Shown here one piece after another: positions 29,052-38,099 of a stretch of 64,000 bases of DNA. The position numbers and the translations under genes were made by a program. How positions within the stretch are numbered: position 1 is the stretch's first letter; every line of letters starts with the position of its first letter. The notes under the pieces are model-generated. The model saw only the letters and a program-made list of their open reading frames with translations. It did no database searches and had not been told where the DNA came from. Source of the DNA: DASQUK01 sp963813485 (GTDB taxonomy: Bacteria > Actinomycetota > Acidimicrobiia > Acidimicrobiales > VFJN01); contig CAWEZE010000030.1 in the NCBI GenBank assembly GCA_963813485.1, positions 13,434-77,433 on the forward strand, in the 5' to 3' direction.

Positions 29052-30266
29052 CTACGCGCCGGCGCGCCGACCCTCGCGAAGGGTCTCGCCGAGCATCCCG
29101 GTTGCCGCCTCGAGCTGGCGGTCGGACAGGTACGGCGCCGGGCCCAGCCGTAAGAATTGGCCCCTCGAGTCGACGCTGACGCCCCGATCCCGCAGCGCCG
29201 CCTGCAGTCCGCCCGCGTCCGGCGTGCGCAGCGCCAGGAATCCGCCGAAGCCCGACAGCGGCGTAGCGCGGTCGCGTGTGATCACGTCGTCGGGCGCGCC
29301 CAGCGCGTCGAATGCCCGCGCCAGGACCTCGAGCTGGTGCCGGTACGACCGGTGGAGGAGCTCCGCTGTCAGCCCCTGCTCGTCGAAGAAACCGAAGACG
29401 CGGGCCGCCCGGTAGTGGCTCGTGGGGTCGTAGGTGGCGCCGGCGAAGCGCTGCCCGCCCGGGCCGTAGGCGACCGGATCCGGGTGGGGCTGGTCGGGCA
29501 GGGTGTCGAAGTCGGCGTACCAGCCGGTGACGACCGGACGGAGCCGGTCGGCGTGGGCCGGTAGGCGGAGGAAGCAGTTGCCCTCGCCGAGCTGCAGGTA
29601 CTTGTAGCCGCCGCCCACCACCCAGGCATCGCTCAGCCCGAGCCCGTGGACCGGGAACGGCACGACGCCGAGGGCGTGGTAGGCGTCCACGAGCAGCTCC
29701 GTGCTGGTGCGCCGGCACGCGGCGGCGAGGGCGTCCAGGTGGGGGACGACGCGGGCGGTCTCGAACAACACCGCCGACACGAGCACCGCGGCCGTGCTGT
29801 CGTCGACGGCGTCGGCCAAGCGCTCGGCAAGGGTCGCAGCCGGTTCCGCGACCACCCACTCGACCTCGACACCCGCCTCCGCCAGCCGCGCGAGCTGTCG
29901 CCGCAACGTGTGGAACTCGCCGGTCGACGTCACCAGCCGGCGCCTGCGGCCCGCGAGGTCGAGAGCCGACAGGAACCGGATGACGACGTCGTGCGTACTG
30001 GCACCGAGCGCGATATCGCAGCCGGGGTCGCAGAGCAGACGGCGGAACCCGGCGCGCACGTCGTCCGCCCGGGCGAAGGCGCGGTCCCACTTGCCGTCCA
30101 CCAGCTCTGCGGCGTCGTCGTACGCCTCCAGCTGCGCCTCTCGGGCCACGTCTGGCCACGCCTGGTGGGAGTGCCCGGTGAGCAGCAACCTGTCGGCCAC
30201 GCGGAAGCGGGAATAGTGCGGCGCGAGCGCGTTGGGAGAGCGGGCGAGGTCGTCGAGTGCGGTCAC
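29052..30266 (-). CDS. kynU: kynureninase (PLP-dependent hydrolase)
   Basis: 404 residues from GTG 30266, which overlaps the stop of the dioxygenase upstream (GTGA). Fold type I PLP enzyme. The ALGASTHDVVIRFLSALDL region, VDAYHALGVVPFPV with the PLP Asp, and the lysine motif GGGYKYLQLGEG match a kynureninase-like branch. Kynureninase splits kynurenine or 3-hydroxykynurenine into anthranilate (or its 3-hydroxy form) and alanine. Coupling with tryptophan 2,3-dioxygenase supports the assignment. A kynurenine formamidase gene, needed between the two steps, is not in the window. The longer open frame upstream lies inside the dioxygenase gene and is rejected. Confidence 0.85.
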   Translation of the reverse strand: MTALDDLARSPNALAPHYSRFRVADRLLLTGHSHQAWPDVAREAQLEAYDDAAELVDGKWDRAFARADDVRAGFRRLLCDPGCDIALGASTHDVVIRFLSALDLAGRRRRLVTSTGEFHTLRRQLARLAEAGVEVEWVVAEPAATLAERLADAVDDSTAAVLVSAVLFETARVVPHLDALAAACRRTSTELLVDAYHALGVVPFPVHGLGLSDAWVVGGGYKYLQLGEGNCFLRLPAHADRLRPVVTGWYADFDTLPDQPHPDPVAYGPGGQRFAGATYDPTSHYRAARVFGFFDEQGLTAELLHRSYRHQLEVLARAFDALGAPDDVITRDRATPLSGFGGFLALRTPDAGGLQAALRDRGVSVDSRGQFLRLGPAPYLSDRQLEAATGMLGETLREGRRAGA

Positions 30267-31054
30267 AGCTCGCTCCGGATGGCCCACAGGTCGGGGAACA
30301 CCGGGTTCGACAGGGTGGTGCGCAGGTAGGCGACGCCCGGCGATCCGCCGGTGCCAGGCTTCGAGCCGATCGTGCGCTCGACCATCTTGACGTGGCGGTA
30401 GCGCCACTCCTGCATGCCCTCGTCGAGGTCGACCAGCCGCTCGGCCACCTGCGACGGCTCGCCGTCGTCACGGTAGACCGCGAGCAGCACCCGCTGGACG
30501 GCACCCGAGGGCTCGAGGGGCCGGGAGACATCTCGCGCCAGCGCGTCGGCGGGAACGCCGTAGCCCTGGGCGGCGACGTAGCGCAGGAACGAGTCGAACA
30601 GCGACGGCCGGGCCATCGCCGCCGTGATGCGCGTGCGGGCTTCGCTCGGGTCGTCGTAGTGGTCGAACACCCGGGGCTCGCGCCGCCCGAGCACCGCCTC
30701 GAGCTCGCGGAACTGGGCCGACTGGAAGCCGCTGGCGGCCTCGAGCCGGCTCCGGAAGCCGAGGAACTGGCGAGGGGTCATCGTCTCGAGCACATCGATC
30801 TGGGCGACCGCCACCTTGAGGATCGTGAGGATGCGCTTCAGGGTGGTCAGCGCGTGCGGGGTGTCGCCGTCCTCGAGCCGGCGCTGCAGGTGTGCGAGCT
30901 CGTGCAGCAGCTGCTTGAACCAGAGCTCGTACACCTGGTGGATGACGATGAAGAGCATCTCGTCGTGCTCGTCCGAACGCGGGTGCTGTGCACCGAGCAC
31001 GTCGTCGAGCGCCAGGTACGAGGTGTAGGTGAGGGCGGGCGAGCGTTCGGTCAC
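30263..31054 (-). CDS. kynA: tryptophan 2,3-dioxygenase
   Basis: Heme enzyme that opens the indole ring of tryptophan to N-formylkynurenine. 263 residues from GTG 31054. The heme-pocket motif is HDEMLFIVIHQVYELWFKQL, and the C-terminal substrate loop is FRH-type (RYRHVKMVERTIG, then GTGGSPGVAYLR). First gene of a two-gene operon with kynureninase (stop and start overlap). The start is 28 bases from a divergent HAD gene, so the two promoters must overlap or one transcript is leaderless. Confidence 0.94.
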   Translation of the reverse strand: MTERSPALTYTSYLALDDVLGAQHPRSDEHDEMLFIVIHQVYELWFKQLLHELAHLQRRLEDGDTPHALTTLKRILTILKVAVAQIDVLETMTPRQFLGFRSRLEAASGFQSAQFRELEAVLGRREPRVFDHYDDPSEARTRITAAMARPSLFDSFLRYVAAQGYGVPADALARDVSRPLEPSGAVQRVLLAVYRDDGEPSQVAERLVDLDEGMQEWRYRHVKMVERTIGSKPGTGGSPGVAYLRTTLSNPVFPDLWAIRSEL

Positions 31055-31082
31055 GGCACCATCACCGCGCCAAGCTAGGCCG

Positions 31083-31574
31083 GTGCACCGCACCCCCGAA
31101 CACTGGCGCTGGCGCAACGCTCCGGTCGACGGTGGCGGCCCCGCCGTGGTGTTCGACATGGACGGTGTGCTGTCCGACGCGTCCCGCCGCCAGCACTTCC
31201 TCGACTGGCCCCGGCGCGACTGGGAGGCGTTCTTCGCCGCCTGCGGCGACGATGCACTCATCGACGAAGTGGCGCGGCTGCTCGACGTGCTCGACGACGA
31301 CCTGCGGATCGTGCTGCTGACCGCCCGGCCGCTGCGCGTCCGGCCCCAGACCCTCGCCTGGCTGAACCGCTACGAGCTGCGGTGGGACCTGTTGATCATG
31401 CGCGACCACGGCGACTACTCGGCGTCCCGCGAGTTCAAGCTGGACGCCGTCGACGACCTCCGAGCCTGGGGGTTCGACCTGCGCCTGGCGTTCGAGGACG
31501 ACCGCCGCAACGTGCAGATGTTCCACGGCCAGGGTGTGCCCTGCATCTACATCCACTCGGGCTACTACGACTAA
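31083..31574 (+). CDS. HAD-family phosphatase, polynucleotide 3'-phosphatase-like
   Basis: 163 residues from GTG 31083. All four HAD motifs are visible: DMDGVLSD (nucleophile and acid Asp), LLTAR (motif II), the Lys in REFKLDAV (motif III) and FEDDRRN (motif IV). The layout resembles the phosphatase half of polynucleotide kinase-phosphatase, with LAWLNRYELRWDLLIMR. The substrate is unknown. It is divergent from the tryptophan dioxygenase operon but not obviously related to that pathway. A 202-base non-coding stretch leads to htpX. Confidence 0.75.
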   Translation: MHRTPEHWRWRNAPVDGGGPAVVFDMDGVLSDASRRQHFLDWPRRDWEAFFAACGDDALIDEVARLLDVLDDDLRIVLLTARPLRVRPQTLAWLNRYELRWDLLIMRDHGDYSASREFKLDAVDDLRAWGFDLRLAFEDDRRNVQMFHGQGVPCIYIHSGYYD

Positions 31575-31577
31575 GGA

Positions 31578-31716
31578 GCCGAGCGGATAGGGCGGTTCAT
31601 GCAGCCTACGCGGGGGAATTTGGCGGTCGACCACCAGCTCAATAGCTCGGGTCCCCGGCAGCGCTGACCACCGTGGCCCAAGGCGACGTGCCTATCCGCC
31701 AGGCCCTGAAGGGCCT
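31578..31716 (+). promoter_or_regulatory. structured non-coding region upstream of htpX
   Basis: gcggatagg (31583-31591) is complementary to cctatccgc (31691-31699), enclosing about 100 bases. Next to it is a perfect hairpin aggccc-tgaa-gggcct (31701-31716). The first 14 bases (gccgagcggatagg) recur right after rplA at 61220-61233. Could be a structured RNA or a terminator of the preceding gene; no known riboswitch class was recognised. Confidence 0.35.
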
Positions 31717-31763
31717 CGGCGAGGCTCACACCTGGCGTACAGCCGGTTCTCAGCAACCGGGGC

Positions 31764-31769
31764 TACCCT
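31764..31769 (+). promoter_or_regulatory. -10 hexamer of htpX, leaderless start
   Basis: TACCCT ends exactly seven bases before the htpX GTG (31777), so transcription should begin at the start codon. No Shine-Dalgarno sequence is present. The same TACCCT is used in front of rpoB. Confidence 0.45.
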
Positions 31770-31776
31770 GCGGTCC

Positions 31777-32625
31777 GTGAAGAACACCTTCAAGACCTTC
31801 GTCCTGCTCGCCGGGCTCGGCGGTCTGCTCGTGATCGTCGGCCAGCTTTTGGGTGGCTACACGGGTGCCATCATCGGCTTCGCCATCGGCGTCCTGATCG
31901 TCGGGTTCTCCTACTGGAAGAGCGACACTCTGGCCATTCGGGCCGCCCGTGCCGTGCCCGTCACCGAGGAGCAGATGCCCGAGTACTACGCCATCGTGCG
32001 CGAGCTCACGCAGAAGGCGGGCATGCCCATGCCCAAGCTCTACGTCACCCCCGACCAGCAGCCCAACGCCTTCGCCACCGGGCGCAACCCCGAGCACGCG
32101 GCCGTGGCCGTGACGCAGGGCATCCTGCGCATCCTGACCTGGGACCAACTCCGCGGTGTCCTGGCCCACGAGATCAGCCACGTCGGCAACCGCGACATCC
32201 TCATCGGCTCGGTGGCCGCCGCCATCGCCACGGGCATCACGCTCATCGCCACCTTCCTGCGGTTCTCCGCCATCTTCGGCGGCGGCCGCGACGACGACGG
32301 CGGCAACCCCATCGCCCTGCTGGCCATGGCGATCCTGGCGCCGCTGGCCGCCGGCCTGCTGCAGATGGCCCTCAGCCGCAGCCGCGAGTTCGAGGCCGAC
32401 CGCAGCGGTGCCCGCCTGATCGACGACGGCGAGCCGCTGGCGCAGGCGCTCGAGAAGCTCGAGGCCGGCGCCCGCCAGATCCCGATGGACATCGACCCGG
32501 CGCACGCCTCGGCGTTCATCGTCAACCCGCTGTCGGGCCGCAAGATGAGCTTCGGCAACCTGTGGCGCACGCACCCCAAGACCGAGGACCGGGTCGCCCG
32601 GCTCCGCGGGGGCGAGTGGCGCTAG
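31777..32625 (+). CDS. htpX: HtpX-type membrane zinc metalloprotease
   Basis: 282 residues, M48 family. Two membrane helices at the N-terminus (residues 7-45) and two more in the middle flank a cytoplasmic catalytic domain. The zinc site is HEISH at residues 131-135 with the third ligand in SREFEADRSG. C-terminal HPKTEDRVARL is the usual family end. HtpX degrades damaged membrane proteins. GTG start with no ribosome site, seven bases after TACCCT. Convergent with yajQ. Confidence 0.94.
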   Translation: MKNTFKTFVLLAGLGGLLVIVGQLLGGYTGAIIGFAIGVLIVGFSYWKSDTLAIRAARAVPVTEEQMPEYYAIVRELTQKAGMPMPKLYVTPDQQPNAFATGRNPEHAAVAVTQGILRILTWDQLRGVLAHEISHVGNRDILIGSVAAAIATGITLIATFLRFSAIFGGGRDDDGGNPIALLAMAILAPLAAGLLQMALSRSREFEADRSGARLIDDGEPLAQALEKLEAGARQIPMDIDPAHASAFIVNPLSGRKMSFGNLWRTHPKTEDRVARLRGGEWR

Positions 32626-32700
32626 CGCCTCAGCGCGACCCAAGACGGGCGGAGGTGCGCGAGCGGATCGACGGCCACCGGGCTCTGACGCCGTCCGGCG

Positions 32701-33189
32701 TCAGTCCCGGAAGTTGCTGAACTGCAGGGGGATGCCGAAGTCCTCCTCACGCATCGCCTGGATGGCCGACTGCAGGTCGTCGCGCTTCTTGCCGCTGACT
32801 CGCAGCTGCTCGCCCTGCACCTGGCTCTGTACGCCCTTGAGGCCGAGTCCCTTGATGAACTTGTTGATGGTGGTGGCCTTGTCACGGGAGATGCCGGCCA
32901 CCAGGTTGACGTGCTGCCGGGCCGTGCCGCCCGAGGCCTCCTCGACCTTGCCGTAGTCGAGCGCCTTGAGCGACACCTTGCGCCGCACCAGCTTCTCCTC
33001 CAGCACCTGGCGCAGCGCGTTGAGGCGGTCCTCGCTGACGCTGTGGAGCGTGATCTCGTGACCGCTGAGCTCCACCGAGCTGTTGGTGCCCTTGAAGTCG
33101 AACCGGTTGGCGATCTCCCGGGACGCCTGGTCGACGGCGTTGCGCACCTCTTGCATGTCGATCTCGGAGACGACGTCGAAGCTGGGCAT
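32701..33189 (-). CDS. YajQ family nucleotide-binding protein
   Basis: 162 residues, the complete family length. It starts with the invariant MPSFDVVSEID and ends QFSNFRD, with FDFKGTNSSVELSG near residue 35. YajQ-type proteins bind cyclic di-GMP or nucleotides in some species; the role here is not known. On the minus strand TAGCCT (33202-33197) ends seven bases before the ATG, again a leaderless arrangement. Divergent from tRNA-Tyr. Confidence 0.93.
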   Translation of the reverse strand: MPSFDVVSEIDMQEVRNAVDQASREIANRFDFKGTNSSVELSGHEITLHSVSEDRLNALRQVLEEKLVRRKVSLKALDYGKVEEASGGTARQHVNLVAGISRDKATTINKFIKGLGLKGVQSQVQGEQLRVSGKKRDDLQSAIQAMREEDFGIPLQFSNFRD

Positions 33190-33196
33190 GACGCGG

Positions 33197-33202
33197 AGGC
33201 TA
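33197..33202 (-). promoter_or_regulatory. -10 hexamer of yajQ, leaderless start
   Basis: TAGCCT on the minus strand ends seven bases before the ATG at 33189, placing the first transcribed base at the start codon. Confidence 0.4.
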
Positions 33203-33259
33203 CCGAGAGGTTCCGTGTGGTGGGCCGTTCTGGCGAACCGCTAGCGTGTTCCCCTTCCA

Positions 33260-33345
<86 letters not shown>

Positions 33346-33366
33346 GCACGTCGTACCGTCGGTGCG

Positions 33367-34932
33367 GTGGACACGCACGACGTCGTCGCCATCGGGTCTT
33401 CGCCGCTCACCGCCGCCGAGGTCGTAGCCGTTGCCCGCGGCGGTGCCCGGGTGGCGTTGGACGACAAGTCCCGGACGGCGATCGCCCGGGCGCGCGCCAC
33501 GGTCGAGGAGCTGGTGGCGCAGGAAACCCCGGTCTACGGGCTGTCGACCGGGTTCGGTGCCCTCGCCGTCCGCCACATCCCGGTGGAGCGGCGCGCCGCG
33601 CTGCAGCGGTCGCTGATCCGCTCGCACGCCGCCGGTCTCGGCCGGCCGGTCGAGGACGAGGTGGTGCGGGCGATGATGCTGCTGCGCACCCGGACGCTGG
33701 CCCAGGGGCTCTCCGGCATCCGTCCCGCCGTGGTCGACCTGCTGGTGGCCCTGCTGAACCACGGGATCACGCCCGTGGTGCCCGAGCACGGGTCGCTCGG
33801 CTGCAGCGGTGACCTCGCGCCGCTGGCCCACGTGGCCCTGGCGCTCATGGGCGAGGGCGACGTGCGGGTGCCGGGTCACGTGGCGGCCGACGGGGCCGGC
33901 GCGTCCGTGCCGGCGGCTCGGGCGCTGACCGACGCCGGGCTGGAGCCGGTCGAGCTCGTCGCCAAGGAGGGCCTGGCCCTGGTCAATGGCACCGACGGGA
34001 TGCTGGGCATGCTCGTGCTCGCCTGCCACGACCTCCAGCGGCTGCTGCCCGCTGCGGACCTCACCGCTGCGATGAGCGTCGAGGCCGCCCTCGGCACCGA
34101 CCGGGTCTTCGCGCCCGACCTGGCGGGCCTGCGGCCGCATCCCGGCCTGGCGACCAGCGCCGCCAACATGGCGCGGCTGCTGGCGGGCTCGGAGATCGTG
34201 GCATCCCACCGGACCGGCGATCCCCGGGTCCAGGACGCATACTCGCTGCGCTGCGCCCCCCAGGTGGCGGGCGCAGCGCGTGACACGCTGGCCCACGTGG
34301 ACATGGTGGCTGAGCGCGAGCTGGCGGCGGTGATCGACAACCCGGTGGTGCTGGCGGACCGGCGGGTCGAGTCCAACGGCAACTTCCACGGTGCCCCGCT
34401 GGCTCACGCCTGTGACTTCCTGGCCATCGTCGCCGCCGATCTCGGAGGGATGGCCGAACGCCGGCTGGATCGGCTGCTCGATCCGGCACGGTCGCACGGG
34501 CTGCCGCCCTTCCTGGCAGCCGACCCAGGCGTCGACTCCGGGATGATGATCGCCCAGTACACCGCCGCCGCCCTGGTGGCCGAGAGCCGGCGGTTGGCCG
34601 TACCCGCCAGCGCCGACTCGATCCCGACCTCGGCCATGCAGGAGGACCACGTCTCGATGGGGTGGGCGGCGGCGCGCAAGCTGCGGACGACCCTCGTGAA
34701 CCTGGCCCAGATCCTCGCGGTGGAGCTGGTTGTGGCCGCCCGGGCGCTGGACCTCCGGCGGCCGCTGCGGCCGGCGCCGGCGACCGGTGCGGTCGTGGAC
34801 GTGGTGCGCCGCGAGGTCGACGGGCCGGGTCCGGACCGGTTCGTGGCCCCTGAGCTGGCGGCGGCCGAGCGCCTGATCCGCAGCGGCGCGGCCGTCGCCG
34901 CCGCCGAGCAGGTGATCGGGGCGCTGCAATGA
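33367..34932 (+). CDS. hutH: histidine ammonia-lyase
   Basis: Deaminates histidine to urocanate, the first step of histidine breakdown. 521 residues from GTG 33367. The self-made MIO cofactor triad is Cys146-Ser147-Gly148 in GSLGCSGDLAPLAH; the more common form has Ala, but Cys is allowed in the family signature. Other marks are YGLSTGFGALA and SVEAALGT. The start is chosen because the upstream frame runs into tRNA-Tyr. The stop overlaps the hutU ATG (ATGA). First gene of the hut operon. Confidence 0.95.
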   Translation: MDTHDVVAIGSSPLTAAEVVAVARGGARVALDDKSRTAIARARATVEELVAQETPVYGLSTGFGALAVRHIPVERRAALQRSLIRSHAAGLGRPVEDEVVRAMMLLRTRTLAQGLSGIRPAVVDLLVALLNHGITPVVPEHGSLGCSGDLAPLAHVALALMGEGDVRVPGHVAADGAGASVPAARALTDAGLEPVELVAKEGLALVNGTDGMLGMLVLACHDLQRLLPAADLTAAMSVEAALGTDRVFAPDLAGLRPHPGLATSAANMARLLAGSEIVASHRTGDPRVQDAYSLRCAPQVAGAARDTLAHVDMVAERELAAVIDNPVVLADRRVESNGNFHGAPLAHACDFLAIVAADLGGMAERRLDRLLDPARSHGLPPFLAADPGVDSGMMIAQYTAAALVAESRRLAVPASADSIPTSAMQEDHVSMGWAAARKLRTTLVNLAQILAVELVVAARALDLRRPLRPAPATGAVVDVVRREVDGPGPDRFVAPELAAAERLIRSGAAVAAAEQVIGALQ

Positions 34933-36611
34933 GCGCCGGCCCGGCGGGCCCGCGTGTCGTCCGAGCGCCGCGGGGCACGGAGCTGACCTGCCGCGGCTGG
35001 GCGCAGGAGGCGGCCCTGCGCATGCTGATGAACAACCTCGATCCCGACGTCGCCGAGCGCCCCGACGACCTCGTGGTCTACGGCGGCACCGGACGCGCCG
35101 CGCGGTCGTGGGAGGCGTTCGACGCGATCGTCTCCAGCCTCCGGAGCCTGGCCGACGACGAGACGCTGCTGGTGCAGTCCGGCAAGCCCGTGGGCGTGTT
35201 CCGCACCCACGAGTGGGCGCCCCGCGTCCTCATCGCCAACGCCAACCTGGTGCCCGACTGGGCAACCTGGGACGAGTTCCGCCGGCTCGAGGGCCTGGGC
35301 CTCACGATGTACGGCCAGATGACGGCGGGATCGTGGATCTACATCGGCACCCAGGGCATCCTCCAGGGCACGTTCGAGTGCTTCGCCGCCATCGCCGCCA
35401 AGCGGTTCGGCGGATCGCTGCGGGGCACGGTCACCCTCACCGCAGGGCTGGGCGGGATGGGCGGTGCCCAGCCGTTGGCCGTGACCATGAACGGGGGCGT
35501 GGCCATCTGCGTGGACGTCGACCCCGAGCGGATCGAGCGCCGGCGCCAGCACCGGTACCTCGACCGGGTCGCCGCCGACCTGGGCGAGGCCTGGACGCTG
35601 GCCGCGGCGGCCAAGGCCGCCGGCGAGCCGCTGTCCATCGGCGTCTGCGACAACGCCGCCGAGGTGGTGCCCGCCCTGGCCGTCGACGCTGCAAGGGCCG
35701 ACCTCGTCGACATCGTGACCGACCAGACCCCGGCGCACGACCCGCTGTCGTACGTGCCCGTGGGGCTCGACGTGCGTGCCGCCGCCGACCTCCGCCGGCG
35801 GGACCCCGACGCCTACCTCGCCCGCAGCCGCCACTCGATGGTGCGCCACTGCGCCGGCCTGGTGGCGTTCGCCCGGCGGGGCGTCGAGGTCTTCGACTAC
35901 GGCAACGCCCTCCGGGCCGAGGCCAAGGCCGCCGGCTACGACGACGCCTTCGCGTATCCAGGCTTCCTGCCCGCGTACATCCGCCCGCTGTTCTGCGAGG
36001 GGAAAGGACCGTTCCGCTGGGCGGCACTCTCCGGCGACCCGGCCGACATCGAGGTGACTGACCGGCTTGTGCTCGAGGAGTTCCCCGAGAACGAGGCCCT
36101 GGGCCGCTGGATACGCATGGCCCGCGAGCGCGTCCAGTTCCAGGGCCTGCCGGCCCGCATCTGCTGGCTGGGCTACGGCGAACGGTCCCGGCTCGGCCTG
36201 CGGTTCAACGAGCTGGTGGCGTCCGGCGAGATCAGCGCGCCGATCGTGATCGGCCGGGACCACCTCGACTCAGGGTCGGTGGCCTCGCCGTACCGCGAGA
36301 CCGAATCGATGCTGGATGGCAGCGACGCCATCGCCGACTGGCCGATCCTCAACGCCTTGCTCAACACCGCCAGCGGCGCCTCGTGGGTGAGCTTCCACCA
36401 CGGCGGCGGGGTGGGCATCGGCCGGTCCCTGCACGCCGGCATGGTGGTCGTGGCCGACGGCACGCCCCTGGCCGCCGAGAAGCTGGAGCGGGTGCTGACC
36501 ACCGACCCGGGGATCGGGGTGGTCCGCCATGCCGACGCCGGATACGACGAGGCACGCGAGGTGGCGGCCCAGCGAGGCATCCGCCTGCCGATGGCGCCAC
36601 CCCGCTCGTGA
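34929..36611 (+). CDS. hutU: urocanate hydratase
   Basis: Converts urocanate to imidazolonepropionate using NAD as electrophile. 560 residues, normal length. Motifs include the start of the catalytic fold TCRGWAQEAALRMLMNNLDP, QSGKPVGVFRTH, the NAD-binding GLGGMGGAQPLAV and the C-terminal HHGGGVGIGRSLHAGM. ATG 34929 overlaps the hutH stop, and the TGA overlaps the hutF GTG, so the three genes are coupled. Confidence 0.96.
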   Translation: MSAGPAGPRVVRAPRGTELTCRGWAQEAALRMLMNNLDPDVAERPDDLVVYGGTGRAARSWEAFDAIVSSLRSLADDETLLVQSGKPVGVFRTHEWAPRVLIANANLVPDWATWDEFRRLEGLGLTMYGQMTAGSWIYIGTQGILQGTFECFAAIAAKRFGGSLRGTVTLTAGLGGMGGAQPLAVTMNGGVAICVDVDPERIERRRQHRYLDRVAADLGEAWTLAAAAKAAGEPLSIGVCDNAAEVVPALAVDAARADLVDIVTDQTPAHDPLSYVPVGLDVRAAADLRRRDPDAYLARSRHSMVRHCAGLVAFARRGVEVFDYGNALRAEAKAAGYDDAFAYPGFLPAYIRPLFCEGKGPFRWAALSGDPADIEVTDRLVLEEFPENEALGRWIRMARERVQFQGLPARICWLGYGERSRLGLRFNELVASGEISAPIVIGRDHLDSGSVASPYRETESMLDGSDAIADWPILNALLNTASGASWVSFHHGGGVGIGRSLHAGMVVVADGTPLAAEKLERVLTTDPGIGVVRHADAGYDEAREVAAQRGIRLPMAPPRS

Positions 36612-37981
36612 GGACGTGGTTCGCCGACTACGCGTGGCTCGGCGGCGAGGAACTGGCGCCCGGGGTGGTGCTGGAGGAGGCGGGCGACGGGCGGCTGGCG
36701 CGTGTGGCGGCCGGTCAGGACCCACCTGCGGGGGCCATCCACCTCAGCGGGATCGTGGTGCCGGGACTGGCCAACGTCCATTCGCACGCCTTCCACCGAG
36801 CGCTCCGAGGTCGCGCCCAGGCGGGTGCGGGGGACTTCTGGCGCTGGCGTGACCGCATGTACGCGCTCGCCGCCGTCATCGACCCCGACGACCTGTTCGA
36901 GCTGGCCCGGGCCACGTACGCCGAGATGGCCCTGGCGGGGATCACCGCGGTGGGCGAATTCCACTACCTGCATCACCGGCCCGACGGCCGCCCCTACGCC
37001 GATCCCAACGTCATGGGAGGGGCGCTGGTCGCGGCTGCGGCCGAGGCGGGAGTCCGACTCACCCTGCTCGACACCTGCTACCTGCGGCCGGGCTTCGGGG
37101 GTGGGTCACGCCTGACCGGTGCCCAGGTCCGGTTCAGCGACGGGGACGCCGAGCGGTGGGTGGACCGGGTGGAGGACTTGGCGGGCCTGGCCGGAAGCGG
37201 CTGGCGCCTCGGGGCGGCCGTCCACAGCGTCCGGGCGGTCGACGAACGGTCGATGGGCGTCGTGGCCGGCTGGGCCCGGGGGCGGGGCGCGCCCCTGCAC
37301 CTGCACCTGTCGGAGCAGCCCGCCGAGAACGAGGAGGCGCTGGCCGTCACCGGTCGCACGCCGACCGGGCTGGCCGAGGCCGCCGGCGTGCTCGGGCCCC
37401 ACACCACCGCGGTCCACGCCACCCACCTGATCGACGGCGACGTCAAGGCGCTGGGCGCGACCGGGACCGGCGTGTGCCTGTGCCCGACGACCGAGCGCGA
37501 CCTCGGCGATGGCGTGGGCCCTGCCGGGCGCCTTGCGGCGGCCGGCTGCCCGCTGTCGCTGGGGACCGACAGCCACGCCGTGGTCGACCTGCTCGAGGAG
37601 GCCCGGCTGGTCGAGCTCCACGAGCGCCTGGCGCACCATCGTCGCGGCGGGCATACGGCGGCAGCGCTGCTGCAGGCCGCCACCGCCGGCGGCTACCGGG
37701 CGCTCGGGTGGTCCGGCGACGGTGATGGGCCGGCGGGGGCGCTGGCGGCCGGGGGCCCGGCCGACTTCGTGACCCTGGACCGCGCCTCGGTGCGCCTCGC
37801 CGGGCTCGATCCGGCGGAGGGTGTCGCGGGCCTGGTCTTCGCCGCGACTGCGGCCGACGTCACGGACGTCGTCGTGGGTGGTCGCACGATCGTCCGGGAT
37901 CGCTGCCACGTCACGGTCACCGACGTCGCCGGCGACCTGGACCGCGCGATCGCGTCCGCGTGGTCACGGGTAGGGCCATGA
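36608..37981 (+). CDS. hutF: formimidoylglutamate deiminase
   Basis: Amidohydrolase that turns N-formimino-glutamate into N-formylglutamate and ammonia. 457 residues from GTG 36608 (overlaps the hutU stop). Metal-site marks are NVHSHAFHRALRG (two His), LHLHLSEQPAENEE and SLGTDSHAVVDLLEE (Asp). The HutF route needs an N-formylglutamate deformylase (HutG), which is not in the window. A 118-base gap with inverted repeats separates it from hutI. Confidence 0.93.
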   Translation: MRTWFADYAWLGGEELAPGVVLEEAGDGRLARVAAGQDPPAGAIHLSGIVVPGLANVHSHAFHRALRGRAQAGAGDFWRWRDRMYALAAVIDPDDLFELARATYAEMALAGITAVGEFHYLHHRPDGRPYADPNVMGGALVAAAAEAGVRLTLLDTCYLRPGFGGGSRLTGAQVRFSDGDAERWVDRVEDLAGLAGSGWRLGAAVHSVRAVDERSMGVVAGWARGRGAPLHLHLSEQPAENEEALAVTGRTPTGLAEAAGVLGPHTTAVHATHLIDGDVKALGATGTGVCLCPTTERDLGDGVGPAGRLAAAGCPLSLGTDSHAVVDLLEEARLVELHERLAHHRRGGHTAAALLQAATAGGYRALGWSGDGDGPAGALAAGGPADFVTLDRASVRLAGLDPAEGVAGLVFAATAADVTDVVVGGRTIVRDRCHVTVTDVAGDLDRAIASAWSRVGP

Positions 37982-38012
37982 CGCGAGGCCATAGGGTCCG
38001 CCAAATGGACCT

Positions 38013-38080
38013 CGAGGCAATACGGACCGGGGGCCGGACCTCATTGCCTCGGGAGTGCCCGGCCGGACCCCATTGCCTCA
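38013..38080 (+). repeat. palindromic repeat cluster before hutI
   Basis: cgaggcaat (38013-38021) pairs with attgcctcg (38043-38051). A 19-base unit ggccggacctcattgcctc (38032-38050) recurs at 38061-38079 with one change. It lies 20 bases before the hutI GTG. It resembles the gaggtcat/atgacctc palindromes at 53948 and 63485 and may belong to the same family, or be an operator. Confidence 0.6.
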
Positions 38081-38099
38081 CGAATCGGGCGGCGCACCA

